From Anaerolineales bacterium (GTDB lineage: Bacteria; Chloroflexota; Anaerolineae; Anaerolineales; Villigracilaceae), in assembly GCA_029933275.1 (NCBI GenBank), contig JAOZOM010000032.1:1-13405 (forward strand): a DNA stretch of 13,405 bases. The letters run 5' to 3'. The notes below the pieces were generated by a model. The model was not told where the DNA came from, searched no databases, and saw only the letters and a list, made by a program, of their open reading frames with translations. A program made the translations under genes and the position numbers. Shown piece after piece: positions 13,156 to 13,405 of this stretch (the first letter of the stretch is position 1; every line of letters starts with the position of its first letter).

Positions 13156-13405
13156 TCATCCTGCCATTGCAAAAAACATCGGGCTTAAATATGGGATTAG
13201 CCAAATTACCCAAACTGCAACACTAAATTTATGGAAATTGTGGATAGCTTTCTCATCTTTCTTTTTCAGCACAACAAAAGCCCATGCCGCATGGATAAAC
13301 ATGAGAAGAATGGCGATTGCGCCGGTAATTCCGTGAATATCAAAAGTCATCCCGCCAGCCATTTTGAGCATCATTCCAGTTCCCCAAGTATCACAGATGA
13401 GTCCA
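13156..13405 (-). CDS. Partial HsmA/TIGR03987-like membrane protein
   Basis: The C-terminal 82 or so residues of a membrane protein whose start lies beyond the right edge. The frame is open across the boundary (upstream codons read GLICDTWGTG), so the internal ATG at 13374 is not the true start. The residues FDIHGITGAIAILLMFIHAA, an NFHKFS segment and the final VWVIWLIPYLSPMF resemble the conserved small membrane family TIGR03987 (HsmA family), which is about 130 residues and has several helices with His-rich conserved loops. The function of that family is not established, as far as I know. The missing N-terminal part would be one or two helices. A ribosome site and the four-helix membrane gene follow directly. 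Confidence 0.7.
   Translation of the reverse strand, partial: GLICDTWGTGMMLKMAGGMTFDIHGITGAIAILLMFIHAAWAFVVLKKKDEKAIHNFHKFSVAVWVIWLIPYLSPMFFAMAG

Noticed and set aside
1..13405. CRISPR array, transposase, toxin-antitoxin or defence system
   Set aside because: No regularly spaced direct repeats, no transposase or nuclease motifs and no paired small toxin genes were seen; the window is mainly housekeeping and surface-glycan genes.

Overview
The window reads as chromosomal DNA of a Chloroflexota bacterium, most likely class Anaerolineae. This rests on gene style, not on a search. Indicators are a membrane-anchored SH3b protein with long Thr-Pro repeat tails, a CdaR ending in TPTAQP, a dephospho-CoA kinase fused to a GNAT-like domain, and AT-rich intergenic stretches full of nested inverted repeats. 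Base composition is moderate and fairly even, with no obvious large foreign island.

Layout. Bases 1-62 may hold the 3' end of a plus-strand gene. From 221 to 4190 four genes lie on the minus strand: an SH3b surface protein, UDP-glucose 6-dehydrogenase (ugd), a SAM methyltransferase with a C-terminal Trm112-like zinc ribbon, and a PIG-L family deacetylase that overlaps the methyltransferase. A GT4 glycosyltransferase (4292-5536, plus) is divergent from the SH3b gene. The two share a compact promoter region with back-to-back -35 boxes, and the glycosyltransferase transcript looks leaderless. Together these genes suggest surface glycan or glycoconjugate work. A small YtxH-like protein (5544-5762, minus) converges on the glycosyltransferase. 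About 600 bases without a convincing gene follow, including a nested inverted-repeat element.

From 6359 to 12242 the plus strand carries housekeeping genes: coaE fused to a GNAT-like domain, a strong intrinsic terminator, then cdaA-cdaR-der in a tight arrangement (c-di-AMP synthase, its YbbR-domain regulator, and the ribosome-assembly GTPase Der). A second palindromic repeat region follows, then ornithine carbamoyltransferase with a clear terminator.

The right end (12243-13405) looks more degraded. It has a short tRNA-3'-end-like fragment, a small XRE-type regulator broken by an in-frame TAA, and, on the minus strand, a four-helix membrane protein downstream of a partial HsmA/TIGR03987-like membrane protein cut by the window edge.

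I see no CRISPR array, rRNA, complete tRNA, transposase or recognisable defence system. The most unusual items are an in-frame palindromic element inside the glycosyltransferase gene, the CoaE-GNAT-like fusion, the cdaA-cdaR-der linkage, and a Der whose first G-domain has NKCE instead of NKxD.
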